A DNA stretch of 64,000 nucleotides. It comes from Mobilicoccus massiliensis (GTDB lineage: Bacteria > Actinomycetota > Actinomycetes > Actinomycetales > Dermatophilaceae). Within the stretch, counting starts at the first letter, position 1, and the number at the start of each line of letters is the position of its first letter. The position numbers and the translations under genes are program-made. Positions 17,354 to 25,557 of the stretch are shown piece by piece. The notes under the pieces were generated by a model that did not search any database, was not told where the DNA came from, and was given only the letters and a program-made list of their open reading frames with translations. The stretch covers positions 186,001 through 250,000 of the forward strand of contig NZ_LN651330.1 in the NCBI RefSeq assembly GCF_000826525.2. The letters are read 5' to 3'.

Positions 17354-17628
17354 CCGTGCACGGGTTGGGTGCAGGATGCACGTCGTCCACGGCGTGTTCT
17401 GTGTGCTCGAGGGGTGCACGGATGACTCAGGGCGTGGGGGGAGTGTCGACGGCCTGCGTCGGGAGCGGGAGGCCGGGTTCGACGACGTTGAGCGTGCATG
17501 AGCCCAGACTTCGGCGTCCGTGCACGGGTTGCGTGATCGATGCAGGTCGCAGACGACGTGCGCTCTGTGTTCAAGGCGTGCATCGATGTCTTAAGGGGTC
17601 TGCACGCCCATGCTGACGTGCACGGATG
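17354..17628 (+). repeat. Two degenerate copies of an intergenic repeat (family C)
   Basis: The 505-base gap between the AbiEi-like gene and recR holds two related units of about 80 bases, starting with CCGTGCACGGGTTG at 17354 and 17518, each containing CTGTGTG/CTGTGTT in the middle and ending near a GATGACT/GATGTCT. A third unit is at 42977 and a looser one near 48000. They are G/T-rich on the plus strand and noncoding by pattern. Function unknown. Confidence 0.55.
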
Positions 17629-17712
17629 CCTCGATCCGCGGGTCGGCGCCGACGATGTCTGCACTCACCCGATTCCCTCGTCGGCACCCCTGCGCACCTC
17701 GTTCCCGAAGGG

Positions 17713-17735
17713 TTGTCGCTGCGGCCACGTAGGCT
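17713..17735 (+). promoter_or_regulatory. PafBC-type promoter of recR, leaderless
   Basis: TTGTCGCTG at 17713-17721, eight bases, TAGGCT at 17730-17735. It differs from the RecA-NDp consensus at one position (C for G) and has exactly the spacing seen before dnaX. The start would fall at GTG 17743, giving a leaderless recR mRNA. Confidence 0.55.
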
Positions 17736-17742
17736 GTGGGGC

Positions 17743-18342
17743 GTGTACGAAGGCGCAGTGCAGGACCTCATCGACGAACTCGGGCGGCTGCCCGGGATCG
17801 GTCCCAAGAGTGCCCAGCGCATCGCGTTCCACATCCTCACCGCCGACGAGGAGGACGTGACGCGGTTGGCGCAGGCCCTCGAGAAGGTCAAGGCCACGGT
17901 GCGGTTCTGCGAGGTGTGCGGAAACGTGGCGGAGTCCGAGCAGTGCCGCATCTGTGCCGACCCGCGCCGCGATCCGAGCGCGATCTGCGTCGTCGAAGAG
18001 CCGAAGGACGTCGTCGCCATCGAGCGCACCCGCGAGTTCCGTGGGCGCTACCACGTGCTCGGCGGCGCGATCAGCCCCATCGAGGGTGTCGGCCCCGACG
18101 ATCTGCGCATCACCGAGTTGTTGTCGCGGCTGGCCGACGGCACCGTCGACGAGGTCATCATCGCGACCGACCCCAATCTCGAGGGGGAGGCCACGGCCAC
18201 CTACCTCGGCCGCATCCTCAAGACCGTCGGGGTGCGAGTCAGCCGCCTTGCGTCCGGGCTCCCGGTCGGAGGCGATCTCGAGTACGCCGACGAGATCACT
18301 CTCGGGCGTGCCTTCGAAGGAAGGAGGCTCCTCCATGCCTGA
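17743..18342 (+). CDS. recR: Recombination mediator protein
   Basis: A 199-residue RecR of standard length. It has the N-terminal helix-hairpin-helix ([20 protein letters not shown]), the four-cysteine zinc finger ([16 protein letters not shown]) and the Toprim domain ([25 protein letters not shown]). With RecO it loads RecA onto SSB-coated single-stranded DNA during gap repair. GTG 17743 is chosen because it starts the family N-terminus ([13 protein letters not shown]) and lies seven bases after a -10 element. Its stop overlaps the next gene by eight bases. Confidence 0.96.
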   Translation: MYEGAVQDLIDELGRLPGIGPKSAQRIAFHILTADEEDVTRLAQALEKVKATVRFCEVCGNVAESEQCRICADPRRDPSAICVVEEPKDVVAIERTREFRGRYHVLGGAISPIEGVGPDDLRITELLSRLADGTVDEVIIATDPNLEGEATATYLGRILKTVGVRVSRLASGLPVGGDLEYADEITLGRAFEGRRLLHA

Positions 18343-18931
18343 CGCCACCCGCCCCGCCGCTCGCAACGTCGAACAGGTCGACCCCGACCTCGAGCTCCTG
18401 TGCGAGGAGACCGCCGCCGAGGCTCGCGCGTTCCTCTCCGTCGTCCGCGAGGTCGCCGGGGGAGCGGTGCCCCAATCGGCGCTGCCCGTGCTCTCGCTCG
18501 CCCTCAGCCAGGTCCTCGTCACCGGCACCCGGCTGGGCGCCATCACCGACGTCGTGCCTGCCCGCCGCTTCGAGCCCGACCTCGGCAGCGACGAGGACGT
18601 CGAGTCCCTGCGCCTGCAGCTCGCCGGACTCTTCACCGGTCTCGACGACTACGCCGAGGTCATCGACCCCCTCACCACGACCGAGTGCGCGCGCTCGCGC
18701 GTCTCCGACGACCTCGCCGACATCTGCGCCGCCCTGCTCCACGGGCTGCGGCATCACGCCGACGGCGAGCTCACCGAGGCACTGTGGTGGTGGCAGTTCA
18801 GCTACCTCGCCACGTGGGGCTCGCGGGCGTCGAGCGCACTTCGGGTCCTGCAGTCGATCCTCGGCCACATCCGCATGGACGCCGACGACGAGACGGTCGC
18901 CGAGGCCCAGTTCGACGCGCTCCACCGCTGA
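18335..18931 (+). CDS. DUF5063 family protein
   Basis: A 198-residue, mostly helical, acidic cytoplasmic protein of the DUF5063 family, recognised from its overall pattern and its place directly after recR, an arrangement common in actinobacteria. The start ATG 18335 follows AAGGAGG within the end of recR. A Trp-rich stretch ([21 protein letters not shown]) near residue 150 is its most striking feature. No function is known; coupling to recR suggests a link with DNA repair, but this is only context. Confidence 0.78.
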   Translation: MPDATRPAARNVEQVDPDLELLCEETAAEARAFLSVVREVAGGAVPQSALPVLSLALSQVLVTGTRLGAITDVVPARRFEPDLGSDEDVESLRLQLAGLFTGLDDYAEVIDPLTTTECARSRVSDDLADICAALLHGLRHHADGELTEALWWWQFSYLATWGSRASSALRVLQSILGHIRMDADDETVAEAQFDALHR

Positions 18932-19109
18932 CCCGAACAGTCGTGCGGCCGAGGCGATCCCAGTCGCGCGCCCCATCCCGAACCCCCGTGAAACCACCAC
19001 CTCGCCCGCCATGCGGTCGTGAATCTGCCCACCTGTCGAGATCGGTAGACTCGGGTGGCCATCACGCTGATCGTGGTCAGCATCCGAATCGCCAGCAGTG
19101 GAGACACTC

Positions 19110-20384
19110 GTGACTCTGGTCGTCCAGAAGTTCGGCGGCTCGTCACTCGCCGATGCCGAGAGCATCAAGCGGGTCGCGCGCCGCATCGTCGAGACCCGAC
19201 GGGCCGGCAACGACGTGGTCGTCGTCGTATCCGCCATGGGTGACACCACCGACGAACTCATCGATCTCGCCCAGGAGGTCAGCCCGCTGCCTCCGCTGCG
19301 CGAGATGGACATGCTCCTCACCGCCGGCGAGCGGATGTCGATGGCGCTGGTCGCCATGTCGATCGCCACTCTCGGGCACACCGCGCAGTCGTTCACCGGC
19401 TCACAGGCAGGGCTCATCACCGACGAGAAGCACGGTCAGGCCAAGATCATCCAGGTCACGCCCGGCCGTATCCGCAATGCCCTCGACGAGGGGCACATCG
19501 CGATCGTCGCCGGGTTCCAGGGCGTGAGCCACGAGACGAAGAACATCACCACGCTGGGTCGCGGCGGCTCCGACACCACCGCCATCGCGCTCGCCTCGGC
19601 CCTCGAGGCCGACGTGTGCGAGATCTACACCGACGTCGACGGCGTGTTCACCGCCGACCCGCGCATCGTCCCTTCCGCCCGTCGCATCACCGAGATCTCC
19701 ACCGAGGAGATGCTCGAGATGGCGGCCTGTGGCGCGAAGATCCTGCACCTGCGTTGCGTCGAGTACGCCCGCCGGTACGGAATCCCCATTCACGTGCGGT
19801 CGTCGTTCTCGAACAAGCCCGGCACGCTCATCACCGATCGCAACGAAGAAGGAGAAGAGAAGGTGGAGGCTCCCATCATCTCCGGCGTCGCGCACGACCG
19901 CAGCGAGGCCAAGATCACCGTCGTCGGTGTGCCCGACAACCCGGGCAAGGCCGCGGAGATCTTCCGCGTCGTCGCCGAGTCCGGCGCGAACATCGACATG
20001 ATCGTGCAGAACGTCTCGGCGGTCGAGAGCGGTCGCACCGACATCTCCTTCACCCTGCCCAAGACCGACGGGCAGGCCGCCGCCAAGGCGCTCGACCGCA
20101 TCCGCGACTCCGTCGGGTTCGAGTCGCTGCGCTACGACGACCAGATCGGCAAGCTCTCCCTCGTCGGCACGGGCATGCGTTCCAACCCGGGCGTGAGCGC
20201 CACGTTCTTCAAGGCGCTCTCGGACACGGGCATCAACATCGAGATGATCTCCACCTCCGAGATCCGCATCTCGGTCGTCACCCGCGTCGACCAGCTCGAC
20301 GACGCCGTCCGCGCCGTGCACAGCGCCTTCGGGCTCGACTCCACCGACGGCGAGGCCGTCGTCTACGGAGGCACCGGCCGGTGA
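19110..20384 (+). CDS. lysC: Aspartate kinase
   Basis: A 424-residue aspartokinase, first step of the Lys/Thr/Met and diaminopimelate pathway: aspartate + ATP to aspartyl phosphate. Signatures are [15 protein letters not shown] at the N-terminus, [15 protein letters not shown], and [13 protein letters not shown]; the C-terminal part has two ACT domains ([18 protein letters not shown] and [20 protein letters not shown]) for feedback by amino acids. GTG 19110 has GTGGAG six bases before; an in-frame GTG at 19098 is less well placed. A TAGACT -10 lies at 19046. The stop overlaps the asd-like start (GTGA). Confidence 0.95.
   Translation: MTLVVQKFGGSSLADAESIKRVARRIVETRRAGNDVVVVVSAMGDTTDELIDLAQEVSPLPPLREMDMLLTAGERMSMALVAMSIATLGHTAQSFTGSQAGLITDEKHGQAKIIQVTPGRIRNALDEGHIAIVAGFQGVSHETKNITTLGRGGSDTTAIALASALEADVCEIYTDVDGVFTADPRIVPSARRITEISTEEMLEMAACGAKILHLRCVEYARRYGIPIHVRSSFSNKPGTLITDRNEEGEEKVEAPIISGVAHDRSEAKITVVGVPDNPGKAAEIFRVVAESGANIDMIVQNVSAVESGRTDISFTLPKTDGQAAAKALDRIRDSVGFESLRYDDQIGKLSLVGTGMRSNPGVSATFFKALSDTGINIEMISTSEIRISVVTRVDQLDDAVRAVHSAFGLDSTDGEAVVYGGTGR
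19851..19865 (+). promoter_or_regulatory. Internal ribosome site and GTG start for aspartokinase beta subunit
   Basis: GGAGAAGAG at 19851-19859 precedes an in-frame GTG at 19863-19865 by eight bases from the GGAG. Translation here would give a 173-residue protein made of the two ACT domains. This is the known alpha/beta arrangement of Corynebacterium and Bacillus aspartokinases. Confidence 0.65.
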
Positions 20385-21463
20385 ACGGCGTGGGCGAGCG
20401 CAGCCGCCCGACACTCGCCATCGTCGGCGCCACCGGCGCCGTCGGGCGAGTCATGCTCGAACTGCTCAGCCAACGCGCCGACGTCTGGGGCGAGATCCGC
20501 CTGCTCGCCTCGGAACGTTCGAGGGGATCGGTGCTCTCGGTGCGGGGCGAGGACGTCGCCGTGCGCGAACTCACGGTCGAGGCGCTCGAGGGCGTCGACG
20601 TCGCGATCTTCCTCGTGCCCGAGCACGTCGCCCTACGCTGGGCGCCGGTGGCGGCCGAGGCCGGCGCCGTGGTCATCGACAACTCGCGGGCCTTTCGCGC
20701 CGAGCGTGACGTGCCGCTGGTCGTGCACGGGTACAACACCGCGCAGGTCGCCAACCGCCCTCGCGGGATCATCAGCAGCCCGACGGGATCCACGCTCATC
20801 CTTCTCGACGCGACCGCGGCGCTGCACAGCGGATGGGGACTCACCGAACTCGTCGTCACGACGTTCGAGGCGGCCACCGGTGCCGGTGTTCGCGGCGGGG
20901 AACGCCTCTACGCCGAGACGAAGGCCGTCGCCGGAGATCCCGACCTCGGCTGGCACATCGGAGACGTCCGTCGCCGCATCGACGAGGAACTGCCGCCCGG
21001 TTCGCCGTTCCCGGCGCCGCTTGCCCTCAACCTCGTGCCGTGGGTGGGCCGCGAGGCGGGTGCGGGGTGGAGCACGAGCGAGATGAGCATCCGTGACGAG
21101 CTGCGCAAGGTCCTCGACCTGCCGTCCCTGCACGTTGCGGCCACGTGCGTCCGGGTGCCGGTGATGTCGTCGCACTCGATGGCCGTGCACGCCCAGTTCG
21201 AGAACCCCATTCCGCTCGAGCAGGCCCGCACCGCGTTGCTGCAGGCCCCGAGTGTGGTCGTTCTCGACGACATCGAACACGACGAGTGGCCCACCCCGGT
21301 CGACGTCACCGGCTCCGAGCCCACGTTCGTCGGTCGCCTGCGCCAGACCGCCGACTTCCCCGACGCCGTCGACTTCTTCGTCTGCGGCGACAACCTACGC
21401 AAGGGCGCCGCGACCAACACCGCACAGATCGCCGAGACCCTCGCCGACGAACTCGGTGCGTGA
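20381..21463 (+). CDS. Aspartate-semialdehyde dehydrogenase homologue lacking catalytic Cys and Gln
   Basis: A 360-residue member of the Asd family, coupled to lysC by a GTGA overlap. The NADP-binding start ([18 protein letters not shown]), the IDNSRAFR segment and the C-terminal domain ([20 protein letters not shown], with the family Arg and His) are all recognisable. But the active-site motif NPNC(T/S)T reads SPTGST here: Gly136 replaces the nucleophile cysteine, and the YQAVSG motif reads FEAATG, with Glu163 for the catalytic glutamine. Conventional dehydrogenase activity is therefore unlikely. The reading frame is intact and not decayed. It may be a regulatory partner or have a new activity; a true asd should exist elsewhere in the genome. 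Confidence 0.85.
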   Translation: MNGVGERSRPTLAIVGATGAVGRVMLELLSQRADVWGEIRLLASERSRGSVLSVRGEDVAVRELTVEALEGVDVAIFLVPEHVALRWAPVAAEAGAVVIDNSRAFRAERDVPLVVHGYNTAQVANRPRGIISSPTGSTLILLDATAALHSGWGLTELVVTTFEAATGAGVRGGERLYAETKAVAGDPDLGWHIGDVRRRIDEELPPGSPFPAPLALNLVPWVGREAGAGWSTSEMSIRDELRKVLDLPSLHVAATCVRVPVMSSHSMAVHAQFENPIPLEQARTALLQAPSVVVLDDIEHDEWPTPVDVTGSEPTFVGRLRQTADFPDAVDFFVCGDNLRKGAATNTAQIAETLADELGA

Positions 21464-21984
21464 CCCCCGGATCCTCTCAGCTCCCCTTCAGCTCGGCCGA
21501 CCACTCTGGTGACCGGTTCGTTGGACACACCGCATCCACGCGGTGGGGATGGCTGGTCGCCATGGGCTGCGGGTGATCCCCGACACCGATGACTTCCCCC
21601 GGGGGAGAGGCGTCGGTCTCGGGGGCATCCGCAGCCCTTTCTCGTGTCCGGAGCCCGGTGGACGTCGGCGCCTGTTCGCATGCGATTCGCGTCGGCGTGG
21701 CCGAACTCGCCCGTCTCGCGGGGACGAAACCGCCTGTTCGAGCCCGGGTGTGGCGGGTTTGCGAAAGTGGCCGTACCAGGGGCCGGTGGTGGCGGCCCGC
21801 TGAGCCCTTCCCGCCCGCCGAGGGCCGGCCCGATACGGACGCCCGCCCGGGTGCGTTCGGAGAGTGCGGAATTCGCCGTCCCCGGCGCATCGACGCAGGT
21901 GGGACCGCGCGACCGAGCGGTCGCCGCAGCCCTCGCGAGTCCGCGACGCGAGCCTCCTCCCAGGCTCCGTGCAGGCGGCAACCG
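21464..21984. other. Noncoding gap with one family B element
   Basis: No gene can be supported in the bases between the asd-like gene and the flbD promoter. A single family B element (GAAACCGCCTGTTCGAGC) lies at 21726-21743. Translations of the open frames here are Arg/Pro-rich without domain features. The position is where flgD/flgE-type hook genes stand in contiguous actinobacterial flagellar clusters, but I see no remnant of them. Confidence 0.5.
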
Positions 21985-22012
21985 TTCACGAATTCGGACG
22001 GGCCGTCGATAA
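21985..22012 (+). promoter_or_regulatory. FliA-type promoter of the flbD-mot-fli operon
   Basis: TTCA at 21985-21988, 16-base spacer, GTCGATAA at 22005-22012. The -10 octamer has seven of eight bases of the sigma-28 consensus GCCGATAA. Predicted start near 22019, about 53 bases before flbD. Confidence 0.6.
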
Positions 22013-22071
22013 GGACTCCGCAGGCCGAGGATCGGCGTGCACTTCGGACCCCCGCCACCGATGGGAAATCC

Positions 22072-22320
22072 ATGATCACCGTCACCCGCAGGAACGGCAC
22101 TGCTTTCGCGCTCAATCCCGATCTGATCGAGCGCGTCGAGGCGACCCCTGACACGGTGATCACCCTAGTGAGCGGAACGAAGTACGTCGTGGCCGAGACC
22201 GTGGACCGCATCGTCGAGGAGGTGTGTGCGTTCCGGGCTGCCGTGCTGGTCGCCTCTGCGCACCCCGCGCCTCCCGAGCCCCCGGTTCGACTCCACTCCG
22301 TCTCGACCTCGGAGAACTGA
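22072..22320 (+). CDS. flbD: FlbD family flagellar protein
   Basis: An 82-residue protein with the small FlbD fold: MITVTRRNGTAFALNPDLIE, then VITLVSGTKYVVAETVDRIV, as in the FlbD proteins that precede motA in many Gram-positive flagellar operons. The family is present in clostridia, bacilli (SwrD, needed for full motor torque) and actinobacteria. The last 20 residues are a Pro/Ser-rich tail. The start ATG 22072 follows GATGGGAA. It is the first gene of the long motor/export operon, with motA three bases after its stop. Confidence 0.85.
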   Translation: MITVTRRNGTAFALNPDLIERVEATPDTVITLVSGTKYVVAETVDRIVEEVCAFRAAVLVASAHPAPPEPPVRLHSVSTSEN

Positions 22321-22323
22321 CCC

Positions 22324-23106
22324 ATGGACAAGGGAACCGCTATCGGCGTCGGCCTGACCTTCGCCGCCGTCATCGCCACCGCGCTCATCGACGGTGTACA
22401 CCTCACCGCGCTGCTCAACCCCGCCGCGCTCGTGCTGATCTTCATCGGCACGTTCGGCGCCGCCGCGGGCAGCCTGATGATGTCGGAGTACAAGACCGCG
22501 TTCGCGGGCCTGAAGAAGGCCTTCACCGTCGCGCGTCCCGACGCCTCCGGGCTCGTCGACGTCATCGTCAAGATGGCCGACCGCGCCCGCCGCGAGGGTC
22601 TGCTCGCGCTCGAGGACATGGCCAAGGACATCGACGACCCCCTCCTCAAGGAGGGCATCCAGATGACCGTCGACGGCACCGACGCCGACGAGATCGCCGA
22701 CCTGCTCGACGCCCGCATCGCGGCGAAGAAGGACGAGGACAAGGTCGCCATCGGATTCTTCGAGGCGATGGGTGGTTACGCCCCGACCATCGGTGTCGTC
22801 GGCGCCGTCCTCGGCCTCATCCACGCCCTCGGCAACCTCGAGGACGTCGGCGCACTCGGCGGCATGATCGCCTCCGCGTTCGTCGCCACCATGTGGGGTG
22901 TGCTCATCGCCAACGGCGCCTGGCTGCCGATCGCCGGAAAGCTCAAGCGGGTCAGCCAGCTCGAGGTGGCGAACATGGAGATGATCGTCGAGGGCGTCCT
23001 CGCGGTGCAGGCCGGCACGAGCCCGCGCATGGTCGAGCAGAAGCTGCGCTCGGCCCTTCCCGGCGGCGGCCAGACGGCCGACGCCAAGGACGCGAAGGCG
23101 GCCTGA
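22324..23106 (+). CDS. motA: Flagellar motor stator protein A
   Basis: A 260-residue MotA with four membrane segments: two near the N-terminus (AIGVGLTFAAVIATALIDG, ALVLIFIGTFGAAAGSLMM), a cytoplasmic loop with charged residues (KMADRARREGLLALEDMAKD), then two more. The conserved proline region GGYAPTIGVVGAVLGLIHAL begins the third. With MotB it conducts ions to power rotation. It overlaps motB by one base (TGATG). Confidence 0.96.
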   Translation: MDKGTAIGVGLTFAAVIATALIDGVHLTALLNPAALVLIFIGTFGAAAGSLMMSEYKTAFAGLKKAFTVARPDASGLVDVIVKMADRARREGLLALEDMAKDIDDPLLKEGIQMTVDGTDADEIADLLDARIAAKKDEDKVAIGFFEAMGGYAPTIGVVGAVLGLIHALGNLEDVGALGGMIASAFVATMWGVLIANGAWLPIAGKLKRVSQLEVANMEMIVEGVLAVQAGTSPRMVEQKLRSALPGGGQTADAKDAKAA

Positions 23107-24050
23107 TGGCACGCAAGAAGACGCCGGAGGAGCACGAGGGGCACGCGAACCACGAACGGTGGGTGCTCAGCTACGCCGACATCCTCACGTTGCTGCTCGC
23201 CCTGTTCATCGTCATGTTCGCGATCTCCAAGGTCGACCAGAAGAAGTTCGAGGAGTTCGCCCGCGGCACGGCCGAGGGTTTCGGCAACGTCGCGGTGACC
23301 GGCAAGGCCGGCAACTTCGAGGGCGGCGACGGAGTCCTCAAGGACCAGAAGCCCGCGCAGTCCGAGGACGTGCCGTCGACGCGGCCCGACGACCGTGACT
23401 CCGCGCTCGCGCAGGCCGCGATCCAGAAGGAGAAGGCTCGCGTCGAGGCGGCCTCGGCGGAGAAGAGGAACCTCGAGGACATCAAGGCCAAGATCGCTGC
23501 CGACCTGAAGAAGAAGGGCCTTTCGGGCGCGGTCGAGATGAAGGTCGACGAGCGCGGCCTCGTGGTCAACATCGTCACCGACAAGGTGCTGTTCGACACG
23601 GGCAAGACCCAGTTGCAGCCGGCCGGCCTCAAGATCCTCGACGCGATCGCCCCCTCGCTCAAACCGCTGCCCAACGAGATCGTCGTCGAGGGGCACACCG
23701 ACAACGTGCCGATCAGCGGCACCTACCGCTCCAACTGGGAGCTGTCGACGACCCGCGCCACGGAGGTCCTCCAGCGCCTGCTCGCCGACGGACTCGACCC
23801 CGTCAAGGTCACTCCCACCGGGTACGGGCAGTACCGCCCGCTGGCCACCAACAGCACGGATGCCGGCCGGGCCCGCAACCGGCGCGTCTCGGTGGTCGTC
23901 CTGCCCTACCTGCCCCAACAGCAGGCGGAGACGGGTCTGGCGGCGGCGACCCAGAACCCCGACAACGCGGGGGCCGTCGCTCCGACCGTGGCGCCCAAGG
24001 CACCGACGATCGCCCCGTCGATCGAGGCCCCGACGCCCCCGTCGCCGTGA
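23106..24050 (+). CDS. motB: Flagellar motor stator protein B
   Basis: A 314-residue MotB. After a basic cytoplasmic start, the single membrane helix carries the essential proton-binding aspartate, Asp25, in SYADILTLLLALFIVMFA. Residues 60-120 are a linker/plug region, and residues 150-265 form the OmpA-like peptidoglycan-binding domain (VLFDTGKTQLQPAGLKIL, VEGHTDNVPI, NWELSTTRATEVLQRL, NRRVSVVVLP). The tail is Pro/Ala-rich. Tyr/Ala rather than polar residues beside Asp25 fit a proton-type stator, a weak indication. Confidence 0.96.
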   Translation: MARKKTPEEHEGHANHERWVLSYADILTLLLALFIVMFAISKVDQKKFEEFARGTAEGFGNVAVTGKAGNFEGGDGVLKDQKPAQSEDVPSTRPDDRDSALAQAAIQKEKARVEAASAEKRNLEDIKAKIAADLKKKGLSGAVEMKVDERGLVVNIVTDKVLFDTGKTQLQPAGLKILDAIAPSLKPLPNEIVVEGHTDNVPISGTYRSNWELSTTRATEVLQRLLADGLDPVKVTPTGYGQYRPLATNSTDAGRARNRRVSVVVLPYLPQQQAETGLAAATQNPDNAGAVAPTVAPKAPTIAPSIEAPTPPSP

Positions 24051-24099
24051 TCGTTCCCGCCTCGCACCTCGAGCACCGACCTCTCCAGGGAGAACCACC

Positions 24100-24561
24100 A
24101 TGAGTGAAGCGGCCGAAGAAGCGCCGAAGGGCAACAAGAAGCTCGTCATCATCGTCGTCGCCGCGCTCGTCGTCGTGCTCGCCGCCGTGGGCGTGGCCGC
24201 GTTCATGCTGCTCGGAGGCGGCGACAAGAAGGCGGAGCAGGCGGCTCCGGAGGCCGGCATCGTCGTCCCCCTCAAGGACGACATGACCCTCAACCTCGCC
24301 GACGGCAAGTTCCTCAAGCTCCAGCTCGCGCTGCAGCTGACGAAGGACGCGAGCGAGGCGGCGGGCGAGAAGGCCGTCGACACCTTCGACGGCTCGATGG
24401 CGCAGGACGCCGCGATCTCGGTGTTCTCCACCTACAAGTACAACGAGCTCCTCGACCCGAAGACGAAGGAAGAGGCCCGCAAGAAGCTCACCGACGAGGT
24501 GAAGAAGCGCTACGACGGCGACGTCATGCAGGTCTACTTCCGACAGTTCGTCATGCAGTGA
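24100..24561 (+). CDS. fliL: Flagellar basal body-associated protein
   Basis: A 153-residue FliL: short cytoplasmic start, one membrane helix (KKLVIIVVAALVVVLAAVGVAAFML, about residues 15-40) and a periplasmic domain with the family pattern DDMTLNLADGKFLKLQLAL and a C-terminal EVKKRYDGDVMQVYFRQFV. It surrounds or stabilises the stator units. CAGGGAG precedes ATG 24100. The 98 bases before fliM contain no gene. Confidence 0.93.
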   Translation: MSEAAEEAPKGNKKLVIIVVAALVVVLAAVGVAAFMLLGGGDKKAEQAAPEAGIVVPLKDDMTLNLADGKFLKLQLALQLTKDASEAAGEKAVDTFDGSMAQDAAISVFSTYKYNELLDPKTKEEARKKLTDEVKKRYDGDVMQVYFRQFVMQ

Positions 24562-24659
24562 CCCACCGCCCGTCGACCCCTCCCACCACCCGTCTCCGCG
24601 CGGCGTCCAGGCCGCGAGGGACGCTCAGAACAGCCGTCTTTCGGCCGATGTGAGGTCTT

Positions 24660-25529
24660 GTGAACGCCGAACCGCAGCTCTACGACTTCCGGAGTCCCAG
24701 CCGGTTCAGCCGCGAGCAGATGCGGGCGCTCCAGATGGCCTGCGAGACCTTCGCGCGTCAGATGGCGACCGTGCTCTCGACGACGCTGCGCATCGTCGCG
24801 CACTCCAACCTCGAGGAGATCCGGCAGACCACCTACGACGAGTACATCGACGGGGTGCCCAACCCCTCGCTGCTCGCCGTGCTGAACTTCGCGCCGCTGG
24901 ACGGCGACGGCGTCTTCCAGCTGCCCATGGACCTCGTCATGGGCGTCATCGACCGCCTGCTCGGCGGCCCCGGCGACGCCCAGCAGCCCAGTCGCGCCCT
25001 CTCGGAGATCGAGGGTGCGCTCATCCGCAACCTCGTGCGGCAGATGGTCTACGAGCTGCGGTACGCGTTCGAGTCGCTCGGCGGGGTCAAGGGGGAGGTG
25101 CAGTCGCTCGAGTCGGATCCGCAGTTCCTGCAGCTCGCCCCGCCGGCCGACCCGATGCTCGTCGCGGCGTTCGAGATCAAGCTCGGAGACCAGGTCGCGA
25201 CCTCGACCCTGTGCCTTCCGGTCGAGACCATCGCCCCCGTCCTCGAGATCGTCCACGCCAAGCCCGAGATCGAGCTCTCCGGCGCCAAGGCCGAGGCCGC
25301 GGAACACCTCAAGACCCGGATGCACGAGGTGCCGGTCGACGTGCGGGTGAGCTTCGCGCCGATCGAGTTGGCGTCGCGCGACATCCTCGACCTCGAGGTC
25401 GGCGACGTCCTGCCTCTGCGCCACCCCACCAACCAGCCGTTGACCCTCCAGGCCGACGGCGTGCCCGTCGCCACGGCCGTCCCCGGCAGCTACGGCAAGC
25501 GCCTCGCCTGCCAGATCGTCACGTCATGA
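24660..25529 (+). CDS. fliM: Flagellar motor switch protein M, without the CheY-binding N-terminal motif
   Basis: A 289-residue FliM. The middle CheC-like domain starts at FSREQMRALQMACETFARQ and contains the GGxxxG-like LLGGPGDAQQP; the C-terminal SpoA domain covers about residues 215-285 (ASRDILDLEVGDVLPL). An in-frame stop at 24651 fixes GTG 24660 as the earliest start, so the usual N-terminal LSQxEIDALL peptide that binds phosphorylated CheY is absent. With FliN and FliG it forms the C-ring that sets rotation direction. Confidence 0.94.
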   Translation: MNAEPQLYDFRSPSRFSREQMRALQMACETFARQMATVLSTTLRIVAHSNLEEIRQTTYDEYIDGVPNPSLLAVLNFAPLDGDGVFQLPMDLVMGVIDRLLGGPGDAQQPSRALSEIEGALIRNLVRQMVYELRYAFESLGGVKGEVQSLESDPQFLQLAPPADPMLVAAFEIKLGDQVATSTLCLPVETIAPVLEIVHAKPEIELSGAKAEAAEHLKTRMHEVPVDVRVSFAPIELASRDILDLEVGDVLPLRHPTNQPLTLQADGVPVATAVPGSYGKRLACQIVTS

Positions 25530-25557
25530 CCCGCACGTCCGCGAAGAAGGAAGACTG

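Noticed and set aside
17257..17664. A minus-strand frame of about 135 codons over the family C repeats
   Set aside because: The translation only mirrors the repeats (Thr/Arg/His/Cys-rich), with no ribosome site.
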